Positions 1-7,757 of a stretch of 44,023 nucleotides of DNA are shown in pieces. Positions within the stretch are counted from its first letter, which is position 1; each line of letters opens with the position of its first letter. The DNA comes from Candidatus Aminicenantota bacterium (GTDB taxonomy: Bacteria; Acidobacteriota; Aminicenantia; Aminicenantales; Aminicenantaceae), in assembly GCA_021162615.1 (NCBI GenBank), contig JAGGYH010000084.1, positions 1-44,023 on the forward strand, read 5' to 3'. The position numbers were made by a program, and so were the translations under genes. The notes under the pieces were generated by a model, which saw only the letters and a program-made list of their open reading frames with translations, had not been told where the DNA came from and searched no databases.

Positions 1-157
1 AAAGCCGAGCTGTGAGTATGTTTGACCCACGGACGGGGGGAGTTACGCAGCAGCCGAGAACACAGTGCGAAGAATGGCGTTAAAAATCTGAAGGGAGCAC
101 AGGCCACACCTGAATTTCACATCGGCTCGCCTATGAAGGTAAAAAATGGCGATTATT
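1..157. repeat. Dispersed repeat copy (family R1, interior module)
   Basis: This stretch is nearly the reverse complement of 12970-13100. Shared blocks include the run ending CCCACGGACGGGGGGAGTTA, the segment around AATGGCGTTAAAAATCTGAA, and CACACCTGAATTTCACATCG. It ends in GGTAAAAAATGGCGATT, which is also found inside the complete element at 17082-17342. No open frame of note lies in it. It is cut by the window start, so its left end is unknown. Confidence 0.8.
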
Positions 158-188
158 ATTAAATTAATAACAAACAATAACCTTTTTG

Positions 189-1316
189 CTACGGCTGTTC
201 CCAGCTGACCCTGTAGCGTTTGATAAGGATGTATCCCTCATCCGATTCTTCGGTTGCGTAGAGTTTGTTGTTTCTCCAGAGGACGGGATTTGTTTTAAGG
301 GAAATTTGTGAGATGAAGCATCCTTCTGGGTCAAATATATCACAGATGTATTCTCCTTCTTTTTTCCCTTTTTCAAAAGTTCTGACGAATATCCGCCCTT
401 CATCATCGCAAGTAAAATTCTGAAAGGCGGGATAGTATTTAGGAAACTCGATCATGTCCTTTACATTAAGACCGCCGGTCTCTGGAATGCGGCTCAGGAT
501 TTCTTTTTTATCCTCTTCCGTGATTTTTATTGGGTCATACTCTTTAGTGATGCTTTTTATGTGCGTTCCGTCCGGATTTATGAATTTTATTTCATACTTT
601 TTTGAGGTCCCGTAGGTTATATTTCCCTTTTTATCCACATCAAATACGATCATGAGGTCGAACGGATTGATTTTTCCCTGAAGAGGATTTGGAGTGTCGA
701 CTTTACCCACAGTGAACATTTCGTTTAGATTCGCATCATACTTTTTGACGCACCATGTCATTTTGTTTTCTTCCAGAACAAGCTCTCTTCCTATCATGGT
801 ACCTTCAGGCCCAAGCCTCAATCCAGTGAGAGAGGTTTTGTCTGCCGTGGAAGTGCTCCGTAGGAATTCTCCTTTCGGAGTGAAAAAGGACAGCCTTCTG
901 TTTAGAACTTCTTCCACCATAAGTTCTCCGTTTGGGGTGACCTGGATCCCTGTGGGCATATTCAGTTCACCCGGGCCCTGTCCCTGTTTGCTAAAGGTCT
1001 TTATATGAGCACCTGAGCTGTCAAACACTTTGATATTGTTGAGTTTCATATCTGAGACATAGATATTTTCTTTGTCATCGACCGTTATGAATATGTTTTC
1101 CGAAAAAACCTCCTCATCTTTTTCGCCTCCTCCGATGGAATATTCTTCTGTCAGGATTATTTTGGCCAAGGCTCCTTTGGGAGGATTTGGCTTTTTATTG
1201 TTTATGATGTATTTAACGTCATCAATGACTTTTATTTTCTGGGACAGAACAGAGGGGGAATGAGAAATGAGGATGAGCGCCAGTATGGTGAGAAACAATT
1301 TTTTTGTGTTGTTCAT
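189..1316 (-). CDS. Secreted six-bladed beta-propeller protein
   Basis: A 375-residue exported protein of the 6-bladed beta-propeller/NHL-like type; its ligand is unknown. Residues 1-25 form a signal peptide (MNNTKK, a hydrophobic run, then a cut near LSQ). Residues 75-340 show repeated blades of the form 'D..gniYV.D...n.ikvFd.sG.f', for example ENIYVSDMKLNNIKVFDSSG and then GQGPGELNMPTGI, which is a typical NHL inter-blade signature. The start is supported by AGGAGG about 7 nt upstream of the ATG on the minus strand. It is monocistronic here. Such proteins are abundant in Aminicenantes and Bacteroidota, where they are generally unassigned surface or periplasmic proteins. The fold call is firm and the function is open. 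Confidence 0.85.
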   Translation of the reverse strand: MNNTKKLFLTILALILISHSPSVLSQKIKVIDDVKYIINNKKPNPPKGALAKIILTEEYSIGGGEKDEEVFSENIFITVDDKENIYVSDMKLNNIKVFDSSGAHIKTFSKQGQGPGELNMPTGIQVTPNGELMVEEVLNRRLSFFTPKGEFLRSTSTADKTSLTGLRLGPEGTMIGRELVLEENKMTWCVKKYDANLNEMFTVGKVDTPNPLQGKINPFDLMIVFDVDKKGNITYGTSKKYEIKFINPDGTHIKSITKEYDPIKITEEDKKEILSRIPETGGLNVKDMIEFPKYYPAFQNFTCDDEGRIFVRTFEKGKKEGEYICDIFDPEGCFISQISLKTNPVLWRNNKLYATEESDEGYILIKRYRVSWEQP

Positions 1317-1335
1317 AGTTTTTCCTCCTGATTAT

Positions 1336-1354
1336 CCTGGACTATTCATAAAAA
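1336..1354 (+). repeat. Solitary R1 terminal motif
   Basis: CCTGGACTATTCATAAAAA matches the left terminal motif of the R1 elements (CCTGGATTATTCATAAAAA at 38139-38157) with one mismatch. No partner end is visible nearby. It lies just upstream of the beta-propeller gene start. Confidence 0.5.
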
Positions 1355-1520
1355 CAGCCGGATCCTTCCTGATGAACAATCCCGATAATGACTGTAAACA
1401 TTATACGGGAACGAATTTGTTTGGTTCAAATAGAAAGATAAACTGGATAGATTTTCCTGTTGATAGTCCGTGACTTTGACAAGAGAGACCTCGGCTTTTT
1501 TCATCGGGATGTGTCTCTAT

Positions 1521-1871
1521 TTAATCCATTTTAAAAATTTGTTCCATGAGTTTCCATTTTTCTTTTGCAGATGATCCGGGGGCTGCTCTTTGATATTTTG
1601 AGACCACAGCTTCCCATTCTTTTTGGCGCGGCAGCTCTGCCAGTTCAGACATGGCCCGGTCGTGGTCAAAATCAGGCTCTGTGTCCATTATCATAAAGAG
1701 CGTTGTGCCGGAAAGATAGATTTCCATGTCAAGAATACCCGCTTTTTTCATCCCTTTCGTGATTTCCGGCCATACCGCTCCTTTTTTATGAAGGTCTTTA
1801 TATTCTTGAATGAGCTGCGGGTCATTCACTAGTTTCAGAGTTTTGCAGTAACGCTTGTATTCCTGCATCAT
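1521..1871 (-). CDS. rhaM: L-rhamnose mutarotase family protein
   Basis: RhaM/RhaU-family (DUF718) protein. The family interconverts alpha and beta anomers of L-rhamnose to feed rhamnose isomerase. Visible family marks are the N-terminal strand RYCKTLKLV, a YKDLHKKGAVWPEI block (E. coli RhaM has the Tyr and His of YxxxH in this place, followed by WPE), and IYLSGTTLFMIMDTE in the core sheet. The frame stays open to 1916, but the ATG at 1871 is preferred: AGAAGGAGA lies just upstream, and the 116-residue product is close to the usual ~105. No other rhamnose genes lie nearby, so its partners are elsewhere or the substrate differs. Confidence 0.85.
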   Translation of the reverse strand: MMQEYKRYCKTLKLVNDPQLIQEYKDLHKKGAVWPEITKGMKKAGILDMEIYLSGTTLFMIMDTEPDFDHDRAMSELAELPRQKEWEAVVSKYQRAAPGSSAKEKWKLMEQIFKMD

Positions 1872-2123
1872 AATTTCTCCTTCTTCTTTTTTTAAAATAT
1901 GACTTGGTTTGTTCATCTCAATATATCAGATTCAGGCATTGTCTTTAACAGATTTTTAATGTATAAAGGACACCTTAGATTAATATTGTCATCTTTCCCA
2001 GAGAAGAGTTCTGTTTAACGGTCATCGAGTTGTGTAAAAAGGCACGTTTGGCAGGATAAATGAATCTTAAAGCATTCCTGATATTTCATCTCAATGTGGG
2101 AGCCCGTCCTGCGCTAAACAAAT

Positions 2124-2417
2124 TAGTCCCTGTTTGCGGTCTATTTTATTTTCAAGCCGGAGCACATTTTTTTGGATGAGCCTTTGGAGGGAATGGACCG
2201 GAACATCCAGAAAGAAATACTGAAGTGGGTATTCAAGCGAAAAAACGAAGGAGCTTGTATAGTGGTTGTCTCGCATACCATAGAACCTTTTATTGAAAGG
2301 ACGTCAAAGGCTTGGGCTCTCAAAGACGGAGGCGTGATTATGCATGATGATCTGCCTGGCGGAACGGAAGAGAGGCTTTTTTTACTGGAGGCCTTATCAA
2401 AGGGGAAATCATTATGA
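2124..2417 (+). pseudogene. C-terminal stump of an ABC transporter ATPase
   Basis: The open frame runs from a TAG at 2124. It encodes FKPEHIFLDEPLEGMD (Walker B plus D-loop) and later IVVVSHTIEPF (H-switch), then a normal ABC tail. Walker A, the Q-loop and a clean LSGGQ signature are missing. The upstream sequence 1950-2123 has stops and no P-loop in this frame, although a degraded signature may sit in another frame around 2088-2120. No permease gene adjoins it. It is read as a 5'-truncated, decayed ATPase. A TTG at 2172 could start an 81-residue peptide, but it could not bind ATP on its own. Confidence 0.75.
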
Positions 2418-2459
2418 ATAATACAGATAAAAGGAATAGAACTATCGCTTTTATTTAGG

Positions 2460-2465
2460 TATAAT
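2460..2465 (+). promoter_or_regulatory. -10 box just before the prenyltransferase gene
   Basis: A perfect TATAAT lies 7 nt before the ATG at 2473, so transcription would begin at or within a few bases of the start codon. There is no Shine-Dalgarno sequence in between. No good -35 box is visible. This is inferred from spacing only. Confidence 0.5.
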
Positions 2466-2472
2466 TGAACGC

Positions 2473-3417
2473 ATGGAAACAAAAACAAAGAAAGTTCCTT
2501 TTTTAAAAAAATGGATTATTTCCATGAGGCCGTGGGCGCTGCCTGCATCGACCATGCCGGTGATATTCGGAACGTCGCTTGCGGTTATTTTTTATGGGAC
2601 TTCCCTGAATTTTTTTCGTTTTTTTCTGGCTTTTCTGGCGATGATTATCCTTCACTCTGCCGCTAATATGCTGAGTGATGTTTTTGACTACAGGAGGGGT
2701 CTTGACAGAAATACAACTCCTGTAAGCGGTGCTGTAGTCAGGGGCTGGCTGAACGAAAAAAAAGTAGCTGCCGGGGCTGCGGTTCTCTTTGCTGTTGGGT
2801 CAGCCATAGGGATTGTTTTGGTCTTTATGACCGGCAGGATACTGCTGGTTATTGGTGCCATTGGAGTTGTGATCGGGGTTTTCTATACCCTTTTGAAATA
2901 CAATGCGTTTGGCGATTTGGCTGTTTTTTTAGATTTTGGGATTCTCGGCTCCTTGGGAGCATGGGTCGTACAGACAAAAGAATTTTCTTGGATTCCGGTT
3001 GTATGGGCAATCCCCATGGCCATGCTTGTCAGTGCCATTCTTCATGCGAATAACTGGCGCGATATTGAATCAGATACTCAAAAGAAGATCAGGACTATCG
3101 CATCGATTTTGGGGGATAGGGGATCTCTGGCCTATTATTATTTCCTCATTCTCGGACCGTTTGTCGTGGTTCTTTTCCTTGTTATACTGCCTCGAATTTT
3201 TAAGATAGGGATACCTCCTATGCCGTGGGCTTTTTTGATCGTTTTTCTCTCCGTTCCTAATGCGGTTCATCTTTTAAAAAGGGCAGTGATGAGACGCAAA
3301 CCCAAACATCCCATGGATTTTGTGGTGCTTGATGGAGCCACTTCAAAACACAATCTTATTTTTGGGATTCTTTCCACAGCAGCTGTATGGCTGCATTTTA
3401 TATTGAGCCGGATTTGA
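2473..3417 (+). CDS. UbiA-family prenyltransferase (MenA-like)
   Basis: An integral-membrane prenyltransferase of 314 residues with about nine hydrophobic segments. The first aspartate-rich motif is at residues 65-78 (N65, D69, D72, D78), and the second is N193-N194-W195-R196-D197 with D201. The NNxRDxxxD form of the second motif is typical of MenA, which attaches a polyprenyl chain to 1,4-dihydroxy-2-naphthoate in menaquinone synthesis. No other men genes are adjacent, so UbiA-type transfer to another acceptor remains possible. The following CPBP gene overlaps its 3' end by 31 nt, suggesting coupled translation. The start lacks a Shine-Dalgarno sequence and has a -10 box 7 nt upstream. Confidence 0.85.
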   Translation: METKTKKVPFLKKWIISMRPWALPASTMPVIFGTSLAVIFYGTSLNFFRFFLAFLAMIILHSAANMLSDVFDYRRGLDRNTTPVSGAVVRGWLNEKKVAAGAAVLFAVGSAIGIVLVFMTGRILLVIGAIGVVIGVFYTLLKYNAFGDLAVFLDFGILGSLGAWVVQTKEFSWIPVVWAIPMAMLVSAILHANNWRDIESDTQKKIRTIASILGDRGSLAYYYFLILGPFVVVLFLVILPRIFKIGIPPMPWAFLIVFLSVPNAVHLLKRAVMRRKPKHPMDFVVLDGATSKHNLIFGILSTAAVWLHFILSRI

Positions 3418-4067
3418 AGCAAACAGCAAAAAACACACTGTTTCCAACTGTCATCATACCCTTTGTTTTAGCCTGCGCCCTTTTTTTTCCTCTGTTTGTC
3501 TTTCAAAATTTGGGATTTTTGGATTTCTGGTGGTGGATGAGTGTGAACATCGTCCTTCTGGTCTCCTTCGGTTTCCTTATTGATTCTTCTTATAAAGATT
3601 ATCTTAAGAGAGATTTTCAATCGGGTTCAGGCAAAAAAATAGTACTGGGAATCTTGTCTGCGGTTATTCTGTACGGGATTTTTTATGCAGCCGGGGAATG
3701 CTCCCGGATTATTCTTCATTCTGCAGAAAGAAATATTGACAGTATTTACGGTTTGAAACAGGGGAGTTCTTTGTTAAAGATATGGCTTCTTATGGCTTTA
3801 GTGATAGGCCCCGGGGAGGAGCTGTTTTGGCGGGGCTTTCTACAGAGAAACTGGGAGAGGAGGTTCGGAAAATATTCAGGTTTTCTTTTATGTGTTCTCA
3901 TGTATGCCTTTGTTCATTTAGGAAGCGGAAATCCGGTCCTTGTGTTGGCAGCGGCTTTATGCGGATTGTTCTGGGGAGGACTTTTCTTATGGAAGAAGTC
4001 CGTGCTTTTGGTTGCTGTCAGTCACGCTGTTTGGGATGTGTTGATTTTTCTTGTTTTTCCATTATGA
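3387..4067 (+). CDS. CPBP-family intramembrane metalloprotease
   Basis: A 226-residue, multi-pass membrane protein of the CPBP (CAAX protease/Abi) family. All three signature blocks are present: E144-E145 with R149 in GPGEELFWRG, H177 in YAFVHLG, and H213 in VSHAVWD. These Glu and His residues are the expected metal and catalytic ligands, so the enzyme looks intact. The first ATG overlaps the end of the prenyltransferase frame by 31 nt. Family members process prenylated or small membrane peptides, or act in bacteriocin immunity. The adjacency to a prenyltransferase is suggestive but does not define a substrate. Confidence 0.85.
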   Translation: MAAFYIEPDLKQTAKNTLFPTVIIPFVLACALFFPLFVFQNLGFLDFWWWMSVNIVLLVSFGFLIDSSYKDYLKRDFQSGSGKKIVLGILSAVILYGIFYAAGECSRIILHSAERNIDSIYGLKQGSSLLKIWLLMALVIGPGEELFWRGFLQRNWERRFGKYSGFLLCVLMYAFVHLGSGNPVLVLAAALCGLFWGGLFLWKKSVLLVAVSHAVWDVLIFLVFPL

Positions 4068-4092
4068 TAATAAAGACAGGAGGGAAAATCAT

Positions 4093-4275
4093 ATGAAGCC
4101 TAAAGTCATCATTATATTGGCCCTATCGATCATTTCTTTGATATTCATATTACAAAATTCTAAAGTTGTAACCATTCAACTTCTTTTCTGGACAGTCAGT
4201 GCCTCCAGAATCATCATGATATTGGGGCTTCTATTTATTGGGTTTGTAGTGGGTTTTTTATTGGGGCGTAAATAA
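4093..4275 (+). CDS. Small LapA-domain membrane protein
   Basis: A 60-residue protein with two transmembrane helices. The layout (hydrophobic helix, ILQNSKVVTIQLLFWT, second helix, GFLLGRK end) is that of LapA/YciS (DUF1049) proteins, which in E. coli help regulate lipopolysaccharide assembly. The ATG at 4093 is chosen because AGGAGG ends 9 nt before it; the frame extends further upstream but overlaps the CPBP gene without a better ribosome site. It is probably the last gene of the prenyltransferase-CPBP operon. Confidence 0.75.
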   Translation: MKPKVIIILALSIISLIFILQNSKVVTIQLLFWTVSASRIIMILGLLFIGFVVGFLLGRK

Positions 4276-4378
4276 ATTGTTCAGATACAATAAAGGATAT
4301 GCTTCTGGATCATTCTGTGTCGTTCTTTGATTTTTTTTCATAACATTAGGTCCTAATAACGACTAAAGGGACGGAAAG

Positions 4379-4933
4379 ATGAAAAGAAACCATATTTTTT
4401 TGTGTCTGTTTCTCTTTATTTCAATTATCATCATCCATAACTGCGAATCTCCTCTTTCCAGCGGTTCTTCGCTTTCAGAGGAACAAGGATTTTTCCGGTT
4501 GATGCTCACAGATGCCCCCTTGGATTTAAGTGATGTGGAAGCGATCTATATCACTGTGAGTGAAGTGGCGGTAAAAAAGGCTTCCTCGGATAATTATATT
4601 GTGGTTCTCGATGAAGAAACAGAATTAGAGCTTCTTGAGCTTATGGATAATCCCCAGCCACTTGTTGAGACATATCTTGAAGCCGGTCATTACACTGGAA
4701 TAAGAATTGTGCTGGAGTCTGCAAGGATCATCGTTGGGGGCGTTGAGTATGAATTAAAAGTTCCTAGCATGGAGATCAAAATTAATGTGGAATTCGATGT
4801 GACTGAAGACGGAGAGGTCACAGTAACTCTTGATTTTGATGCGGAAAATTCAATTCACGTTACGGAGGCAGGTCAATCCGGACTTTTCATTTTAAAGCCG
4901 GTGATTCTGGTTGATGATATCAGTTATGAGTGA
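4379..4933 (+). CDS. DUF4382 lipoprotein
   Basis: A 184-residue exported protein. Its N-terminal hydrophobic stretch ends at Cys22 (IIHNC), an acceptable though non-canonical lipobox. Residues 38-130 match the DUF4382 pattern: FFRLMLTDAPLDLSDVEAIYITVSEVAV at the start, then an alternating beta region with HYTGIRIVLESARI. The family is thought to form a beta-sandwich on the cell surface and has no known activity. Upstream, ATTAGGTCCTAAT at 4346-4358 is a short inverted repeat, and GGGACGGA provides a weak ribosome site. It appears to be transcribed alone. Confidence 0.8.
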   Translation: MKRNHIFLCLFLFISIIIIHNCESPLSSGSSLSEEQGFFRLMLTDAPLDLSDVEAIYITVSEVAVKKASSDNYIVVLDEETELELLELMDNPQPLVETYLEAGHYTGIRIVLESARIIVGGVEYELKVPSMEIKINVEFDVTEDGEVTVTLDFDAENSIHVTEAGQSGLFILKPVILVDDISYE

Positions 4934-5039
4934 GGCATAAGCCCTTTTTTCTCAAGGAGCATTTAACTCCTTTCTATATTTCCCTTTAAAATTTATCCAT
5001 TTTGATTTAAACTGGCCTGACAGAGATGGTAAAGTAAAA

Positions 5040-5858
5040 ATGAGGGAGAAAAGCACTGGGAAACTCAGAAAGCTCAGGCAGGAATTGAGCTCCATGGAGA
5101 GCCTTGTGATTGCTTTTTCAGGAGGAGCGGACAGCAGTTTTCTGGCCAGTGCAGCCTATGAAGCTCTGGGCGATAAAGCTCTGGCCGTAACTTTCTCCTC
5201 TGAAGTCCATTCGCGTTTTGAGATGAAGGAAGCTCGGGAAATAGCTGAGGAGATAGGGATCAAACATGAAGTCATCGATGTAAAACTGCTTGATGACAGA
5301 AATTTCACAGAAAACTCTCCTCTTAGATGCTATTTTTGCAAGAAAGCACTGTTCTCACGGCTGATAAAGATTGCTGAGAGCAGAGGATATAAACATTCGG
5401 CATGTGGTGAGAATGTTGAAGATAAAGACTCTTACAGACCTGGAACGAAAGCGTGCAGAGAACTCAATATTTCAACTCCGCTCGTCAATGCAGGGATTAC
5501 AAAGCAGGACATAAGAGAGTTATCAAGAGAGAGAAATCTGAGTACTTGGAATAAGCCCTCCTTATCCTGCCTAGCGACCCGGATTCCTTATCATACGCAG
5601 ATCCTGCCCCGGACTCTTTCAATGATTGAGAGATCTGAAGATTTTATCCGTCAGCTTGGAATAAGCCAGTTCAGGGTAAGACATCACGGCAGTACAGCAA
5701 GAATAGAGGTCTTACCTGATGATATGAATTTTTTAACAAAAGAACCGGTCAGGAAAAAAATATTAAAGAGACTTGGTCAAATAGGCTATACGTATATCTC
5801 TTTGGATTTAAAGGGTTACAGGACCGGAAGCATGGATGAGAATGATCAGATTGAGTGA
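5040..5858 (+). CDS. larE: ATP-dependent sacrificial sulfur transferase LarE
   Basis: A 272-residue PP-loop protein. Residues 27-33 (SGGADSS) are the PP-loop that binds ATP. C177 in NKPSLSCLATRIPY corresponds to the conserved cysteine (Cys176 in Lactobacillus plantarum LarE) that gives up its sulfur to build the nickel-pincer cofactor of lactate racemase. C97 and C100 (RCYFC) are also conserved in many homologues. No larA, larB or larC is nearby, so the target racemase must be elsewhere or the protein serves another nickel-pincer enzyme. The start codon has only a weak purine stretch upstream. Confidence 0.88.
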   Translation: MREKSTGKLRKLRQELSSMESLVIAFSGGADSSFLASAAYEALGDKALAVTFSSEVHSRFEMKEAREIAEEIGIKHEVIDVKLLDDRNFTENSPLRCYFCKKALFSRLIKIAESRGYKHSACGENVEDKDSYRPGTKACRELNISTPLVNAGITKQDIRELSRERNLSTWNKPSLSCLATRIPYHTQILPRTLSMIERSEDFIRQLGISQFRVRHHGSTARIEVLPDDMNFLTKEPVRKKILKRLGQIGYTYISLDLKGYRTGSMDENDQIE

Positions 5859-5865
5859 TTTTCTT

Positions 5866-5895
5866 TTGTCTTTTGCAATTTTATCATGATATGAT
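5866..5895 (+). promoter_or_regulatory. Sigma70-like promoter for the DhaL-DegV fusion gene
   Basis: TTGTCT (5866-5871), an 18-nt spacer, then TATGAT (5890-5895). The GTG start at 5905 lies 9 nt after the -10 box, leaving almost no 5' leader and no room for a Shine-Dalgarno sequence. Confidence 0.45.
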
Positions 5896-5904
5896 TGCTC
5901 AAAA

Positions 5905-7707
5905 GTGAACAATTCGGCCTTTATTAAAATTCGCTACCTTGACGGCATCCGGTACGCCCGTGCTGTTTTGAAGGGTTGTCAAGAGGCGGTCTCTCATATA
6001 AAAGAGCTTAATAAGATCAATGTCTTTCCTATTCCTGATAAAGATACAGGTTCTAACTTAAAAAAGACATTCCAGCATATAAGCTTAAAAGAGCTGTTCC
6101 TGGGAGCCTCTCTCAGACAAAGCAGCCGTAAGGTTGCTGAGATAGTCCAGTTCTCTGCATTGGGATATTCCGGTACGGTGTTCGCTGAGTTTTTTTCAGG
6201 ATTTAAAGAAGAATTCAAAAATTTCGATAGGATTTTTGTCGAAGATTTTGCTGCAGCTGCGGAAAAAACCGTGGAGAGAGTGTACGCATCGTTTGAGAAT
6301 CCTGTAGAGGGGACCGTTCTTTCAGTGATGAAAGCCTGGGCCGGACATATAAGAAACCTGGTTTCAGAAACGGATGATTTTTATGATCTCTTAAAAGAGT
6401 CGTATAAAGAAGCTGTTTTGGCTCTAAAAAAGACTCCTGACCAGCTGGATGTTTTAAAAAAAAACGGGGTCGTAGATGCAGGGGGAAAAGCCTTTGTGTG
6501 TTTTCTGGAGGGGATCCTTAATTATATTGAAAAGGGAGAGGTCACCTGCGAGTTCAGAAAAGCAAAATATGTTGATCAGAGACTGGAATCCGAAAAGAAA
6601 AAGCAGCAGCAAATTTTTTGTGTAGAGTTCTGTGTCAGGAAGGAAAATCTCAACCGTGCAGATTTAGTGAAAGAACTCAATTCATTAGGGAGTGATTTGA
6701 TGTTCTATGGTTCCTTAAATTTTGCAAAGATTCATATGAGAGCTCAGGACCCAGAGAAAATACTGTCTTGTGTATCCAAATTCGGAAACATAACGTCTGA
6801 GAGAGTCCTGGACTGTTCGACAGAGCTCCCTTCAGAGAAAAAAAAGCCTCTTGCCATAGTGAGTGATACGACCTGCGATATTCCTGAAAAATATGTGGAA
6901 GATCATGACATCTATTTTGTGCCGGTTAAGTTCCATGTAAAGGACAGAGTGTATACGGATAAAGTCGATATTATCCCGGAAGAATTCTATGATATACTGG
7001 AATCTTCTCCTGAAATCCCAAAAACATCAAAACCTTCGGTAAAGGATTTTACAAAGGTATATATAAACCTTCTTTCCCATTACCGGTCCATTCTTTCCAT
7101 ACATTTGGCCGGTGCACTAAGCGGGACTTTTCAAACAGCTTTTCAAGCGGCTAAAAATATCAGTCCCCAAAAGATAACAGTACTGAACAGCAAAAACCTT
7201 TCTGTAGGGCTGGGATTGATTGTGCTGGAAATCATTGAGTCATTAAAAAAAGGGATAGGGTATGAAGCGGTTTTAAAAAAAGCTGAAAAAGCAGTCAGAG
7301 ATATAGAGATATTTATAGGGATCCCTGATTTGAAATATCTTATCAAAGGGGGAAGAGTAACGAAAACCAAGGGATTACTGGCCAAAATACTCAATATAAA
7401 CCCTATTCTTTCACTCGATTCTGAAGGGGCTCTTATACCTATAGGGAAAGCAAGAGGAAGGAAGAAACTCGAGGAAAAGGTTTTGTCACTGGTGTTTGGT
7501 AAGATACAAAAAGAAGGGGCGCATGAAAATCAGGGATTTTTGACCGCCGTGGCCCACGTTAATGCTCTGGAATCAGGGAAGAAAATTGCGGAAAGAATCA
7601 AGCAGGAGACAAAAAAAATTCCAGTGATGATCATGAACGCCTCCCCGGCTTTAGGGGCTCATGCGGGTCCCGGAACTATTGGCGTGGCTGTGCTTAAAAG
7701 CGAGTAA
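5905..7707 (+). CDS. DhaL (FakA-like) and DegV (FakB-like) fusion protein
   Basis: A 600-residue cytoplasmic protein joining parts that are normally separate. Residues 1-210 are a DhaL/DAK2 kinase domain with the Mg-ATP motif D45-D47-T48-G49-N51 (NVFPIPDKDTGSN), a GYSG loop at 87-90, and DVLKKNGVVDAGG at 182-194. Residues 235-300 resemble the FakA linker domain. Residues 315-600 are a DegV/EDD fatty-acid-binding domain: SDTTCDIP at 320-327, KTSKPSVKDF, an AGALSGTFQ block and KGGRVTK. In Firmicutes, FakA phosphorylates fatty acids carried by FakB; the fusion would put kinase and carrier on one chain. The GTG start is the only one fitting the N-terminus. DPP IV follows closely. Confidence 0.85.
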   Translation: MNNSAFIKIRYLDGIRYARAVLKGCQEAVSHIKELNKINVFPIPDKDTGSNLKKTFQHISLKELFLGASLRQSSRKVAEIVQFSALGYSGTVFAEFFSGFKEEFKNFDRIFVEDFAAAAEKTVERVYASFENPVEGTVLSVMKAWAGHIRNLVSETDDFYDLLKESYKEAVLALKKTPDQLDVLKKNGVVDAGGKAFVCFLEGILNYIEKGEVTCEFRKAKYVDQRLESEKKKQQQIFCVEFCVRKENLNRADLVKELNSLGSDLMFYGSLNFAKIHMRAQDPEKILSCVSKFGNITSERVLDCSTELPSEKKKPLAIVSDTTCDIPEKYVEDHDIYFVPVKFHVKDRVYTDKVDIIPEEFYDILESSPEIPKTSKPSVKDFTKVYINLLSHYRSILSIHLAGALSGTFQTAFQAAKNISPQKITVLNSKNLSVGLGLIVLEIIESLKKGIGYEAVLKKAEKAVRDIEIFIGIPDLKYLIKGGRVTKTKGLLAKILNINPILSLDSEGALIPIGKARGRKKLEEKVLSLVFGKIQKEGAHENQGFLTAVAHVNALESGKKIAERIKQETKKIPVMIMNASPALGAHAGPGTIGVAVLKSE

Positions 7708-7757
7708 ATACAATGATTGAAAAAAGCAGATTGATTAAAAATTTTAAGGAGACATCA

